In this document: in pieces, positions 62,192 through 64,000 of the stretch
How positions within the stretch are numbered: position 1 is the first letter of the stretch
How the letters are laid out: every line of letters starts with the position of its first letter
Source of the DNA: Nocardioides currus
Lineage (GTDB): Bacteria; Actinomycetota; Actinomycetes; Propionibacteriales; Nocardioidaceae
DNA length: 64,000 nucleotides
Reading direction: 5' to 3'
Assembly: GCF_003057875.1 (NCBI RefSeq)
Contig: NZ_PYXZ01000009.1
Location: 118,477 to 182,476, forward strand
The notes under the pieces: generated by a model
Seen by the model: the letters and a program-made list of their open reading frames with translations, nothing else
The model's database searches: none
What the model was told of the DNA's origin: nothing
Position numbers and translations under genes: made by a program

Positions 62192-64000
62192 GTGAAAATC
62201 CGTCCGCCACGCTCGCTCGTGGCATGCCTGACCACCCTCGCGCTCGCGCCGGTCCTCGCCGTCACGACAACGAGCGCACCCGCGTCTGCCGCTCCGCTGC
62301 CGGCCGACTACAGCGCATCGGCGCACGGCGACCTGGTGGGCCTCTCCGCCACCCTGCTGGGGCTGCCGTCTCTGGCCAACGCCCGGATCGGCCACAGCCT
62401 CGCCGACGTCGACAGCACTCGCGCCTCAGGTGACGTGATGGCCGATGCCGCCAACCTCGACGCCTCCCTGCTCTTCGGCGGCGTCAACGTCCCCGTCGGA
62501 CGCCAGCGCGCGACCGCCGCGCCGAAGTCGGATCCCGCGCCGGACAGCCTGCTCGGATCGTCGCTCGACGTCCTCGACCCCGTCGTCGACGTCGGCGTCA
62601 TCGGCGTCGACACCTACGCCGACTACACCTCCGACAACGCGTGCCCGCCCGCGGTCGGCAACGAGCGCGTCCTCAGTGACTCCCGCACCGAGCTGGCCGG
62701 TGCCACCCTCGTCTCCGCCGGCGGCCTGGGCAACCTCGCCAGCGTGGGAGCCTCCACCTTCCACAGCACCACCAAGCTCGTCGACGACGGCGACGGCGGG
62801 TCCGACGTGGTCTCCACGACCGAGGCCGTGCTCGGCGACATCCGCCTGCTGGGCAACACCGTCCGCGTCAACGTCGGAAGCACTCCCTCCACGCCGGTCC
62901 GGGTCGTGGCCCGTTCCAACGGCACCACCGGGACCGTGCAGCTGGTCAACCCGCCCACCATCACCGCGACCGTCGGTGCGACCCAGACGCCGATCCCGCT
63001 CAACGGCAACGCGGTCACGATCGCCACCGGCAACCCGCTCGTGACGGTCACGCTCAACGCGTTCAACCAGAACTCCGTGGTCAACACGGGCTCGGGTGCC
63101 GCGGCATCGGCCGACCTCCAGTACCTCCTGCGCGCGCGGGTCAACGTGCTCCCCGTCATCCCCGGCACACCGGTCGCCAACGTCGACCTCAACCTGGCCC
63201 CCCTGAGCGTCCGCGCCCAGGCCCCGGCCGGTGGGGTGGAGTGCTCGACGCCCGACGCCCAGGCGCCCGGCGCGCCGGCCATCACCGACCCGTCCGCTGG
63301 CGACGAGGTCACGGATCGCACCCCCACCATCACCGGCACCGGCGCCGAGCCCGGCTCGACCGTGACGGTCTACGGCACCGACGACGCTACGGTGCTGTGC
63401 ACCGACGTCACCGTGGGCGCCGACGGGACGTGGTCCTGCTCCCCTGACGACGATCTCCCGCTCGGGTCGGTCACGGTCAGGGCGACCTCGACCGATGCCT
63501 CCGGCAACGAGTCACCACGGTCCGCGCCCGTGACGTTCACCATCGTCGCCTCCCCCGACACCGAGGCACCGGCCACGCCCGTGATCCTCACCCCGGCGCA
63601 GGGCGGCACCACCGACGACAAGACCCCGACCGTCAGCGGCACCGCCGAACCCGGCTCGACCGTGACCGTGAGCGAGAACGGCACGGAGGTGTGCACCGCG
63701 CAGACCAACGGGCTCGGCGTGTGGAGCTGCACGCCGGCCACCGACCTCGCCGAGGGTGAGCACACCTTCGACGCAATCGCGGAGGACGCGGCCGGCAACA
63801 AGTCGGAGGCCGACTCCGTGACCTTCACGATCAACGACACGACCGCGCCCAACCCGCCGGTCATCTCGTCTCCTGCCGACGGAGACGCCATCGACGACAC
63901 GACCCCGACCGTGACCGGCACCGCCGAACCCGGCTCGACGGTCACCGTCACCGAGGGCGGCACCACCATCTGCACCACCCAGGCCGACGGCACCGGCAAC
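62192..64000 (+). CDS. Secreted Ig-like-repeat protein, N-terminal part (cut by window end)
   Basis: 603 codons are visible, continuing past the window. GTG 62192 has AAGGAA upstream. Signal peptide to about residue 33 (ASA). Residues about 35-355 form an unrecognised beta-rich region (DYSASAHGDLVGLSATLLG, MADAANLDASLLFGG). From 361 on, bacterial Ig-like repeats begin at 361, 459 and 552, each with TPT(I/V)(T/S)GT.AEPGSTVTV and a C-x-W-x-C pair. This layout is typical of large adhesins or S-layer-associated proteins. A C-terminal anchor is not visible. Confidence 0.85.
   Translation, partial: MKIRPPRSLVACLTTLALAPVLAVTTTSAPASAAPLPADYSASAHGDLVGLSATLLGLPSLANARIGHSLADVDSTRASGDVMADAANLDASLLFGGVNVPVGRQRATAAPKSDPAPDSLLGSSLDVLDPVVDVGVIGVDTYADYTSDNACPPAVGNERVLSDSRTELAGATLVSAGGLGNLASVGASTFHSTTKLVDDGDGGSDVVSTTEAVLGDIRLLGNTVRVNVGSTPSTPVRVVARSNGTTGTVQLVNPPTITATVGATQTPIPLNGNAVTIATGNPLVTVTLNAFNQNSVVNTGSGAAASADLQYLLRARVNVLPVIPGTPVANVDLNLAPLSVRAQAPAGGVECSTPDAQAPGAPAITDPSAGDEVTDRTPTITGTGAEPGSTVTVYGTDDATVLCTDVTVGADGTWSCSPDDDLPLGSVTVRATSTDASGNESPRSAPVTFTIVASPDTEAPATPVILTPAQGGTTDDKTPTVSGTAEPGSTVTVSENGTEVCTAQTNGLGVWSCTPATDLAEGEHTFDAIAEDAAGNKSEADSVTFTINDTTAPNPPVISSPADGDAIDDTTPTVTGTAEPGSTVTVTEGGTTICTTQADGTGN

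Overview
High-GC, densely packed DNA on both strands. GTG starts, GTGA/ATGA/TGATG gene overlaps, two principal-type sigma factors (a SigA/HrdB-like one with an Ala/Lys/Thr-rich linker and a SigB-like one), a second type II topoisomerase (ParC/ParE-like), an LprG/P55 pair, a DUF7455 zinc-ribbon protein beside ParE, and DUF5998, DUF4192 and DUF1707 proteins all indicate an actinobacterium. The overall protein flavour fits Nocardioidaceae (Nocardioides-like); the genus is inference. The window reads as core chromosome. I saw no integrase, insertion sequence, CRISPR array, phage block, tRNA or rRNA gene.

Layout. 1-5.3 kb: tail of a MOSC protein, a secreted repeat protein, a DUF5990 gene, a frameshifted rhodanese, thymidine kinase, a methyltransferase and a DUF1059-like protein. 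5.4-11 kb, minus strand: alkaline-phosphatase-superfamily protein, DUF5998, a GNAT/acyl-CoA-synthetase fusion (Pat-like) and a PQQ-type sugar dehydrogenase lipoprotein. 11-19.3 kb: deaminase, divergent LysR/SDR pair, sugar epimerase, M1 aminopeptidase, ParC. 19.3-21.8 kb: lprG-p55 lipid export pair. 21.8-25.5 kb: flavin monooxygenase with divergent GAF regulator, then beta-carbonic anhydrase. 25.5-30 kb: MarR regulator, B12-dependent IcmF and an overlapping BtuF-like protein. 30-33.2 kb: GNAT, ParE, DUF7455. 33.3-37.9 kb: TetR/MFS pair, DUF456, EamA and CapA genes. 37.9-43.4 kb: M28 peptidase, SigA, a yybP-ykoY-type riboswitch before a TerC exporter, HhH-GPD repair protein, UspA. 43.4-48.9 kb: GCS2 ligase, DUF4192, DNA polymerase IV, SigB. 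49-53.4 kb: NagZ-like lipoprotein, CoaE, MarR/ABC exporter pair. 53.4-58.1 kb: GNAT, maleylpyruvate-isomerase-like protein, sulfotransferase, aminotransferase and GlxA-type regulator on one strand, with a small membrane protein diverging from the regulator. 58.1-64 kb: truncated-type acyl-CoA synthetase, DUF1707, ribosomal protein S1, and the first 603 codons of a large secreted Ig-like-repeat protein.

Regulation is the most informative layer. Several divergent regulator/target pairs carry dyads that can be read directly (LysR T-N11-A, MarR 24-bp palindrome, TetR, MarR/ABC, GlxA). A MarR operator-like half-site recurs as a large inverted repeat on the icmF promoter. Two sequences of the form GGAAT-N18-GTT, typical of SigR/SigE/SigH ECF promoters, precede the DUF7455 gene and sigB. 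The 0.64-kb gap before sigB also holds five TCCACA cores within 70 bp and several perfect dyads. A manganese-type riboswitch precedes terC. Together these suggest that stress and metal inputs converge on the transcription machinery encoded here.

The most surprising items are the sigB upstream region, the MarR-IcmF-BtuF-like unit, the GlxA operator over a 53-aa membrane protein start, a tandem 52-bp repeat downstream of sigB, and an orphan T-tailed terminator upstream of the secreted repeat protein.
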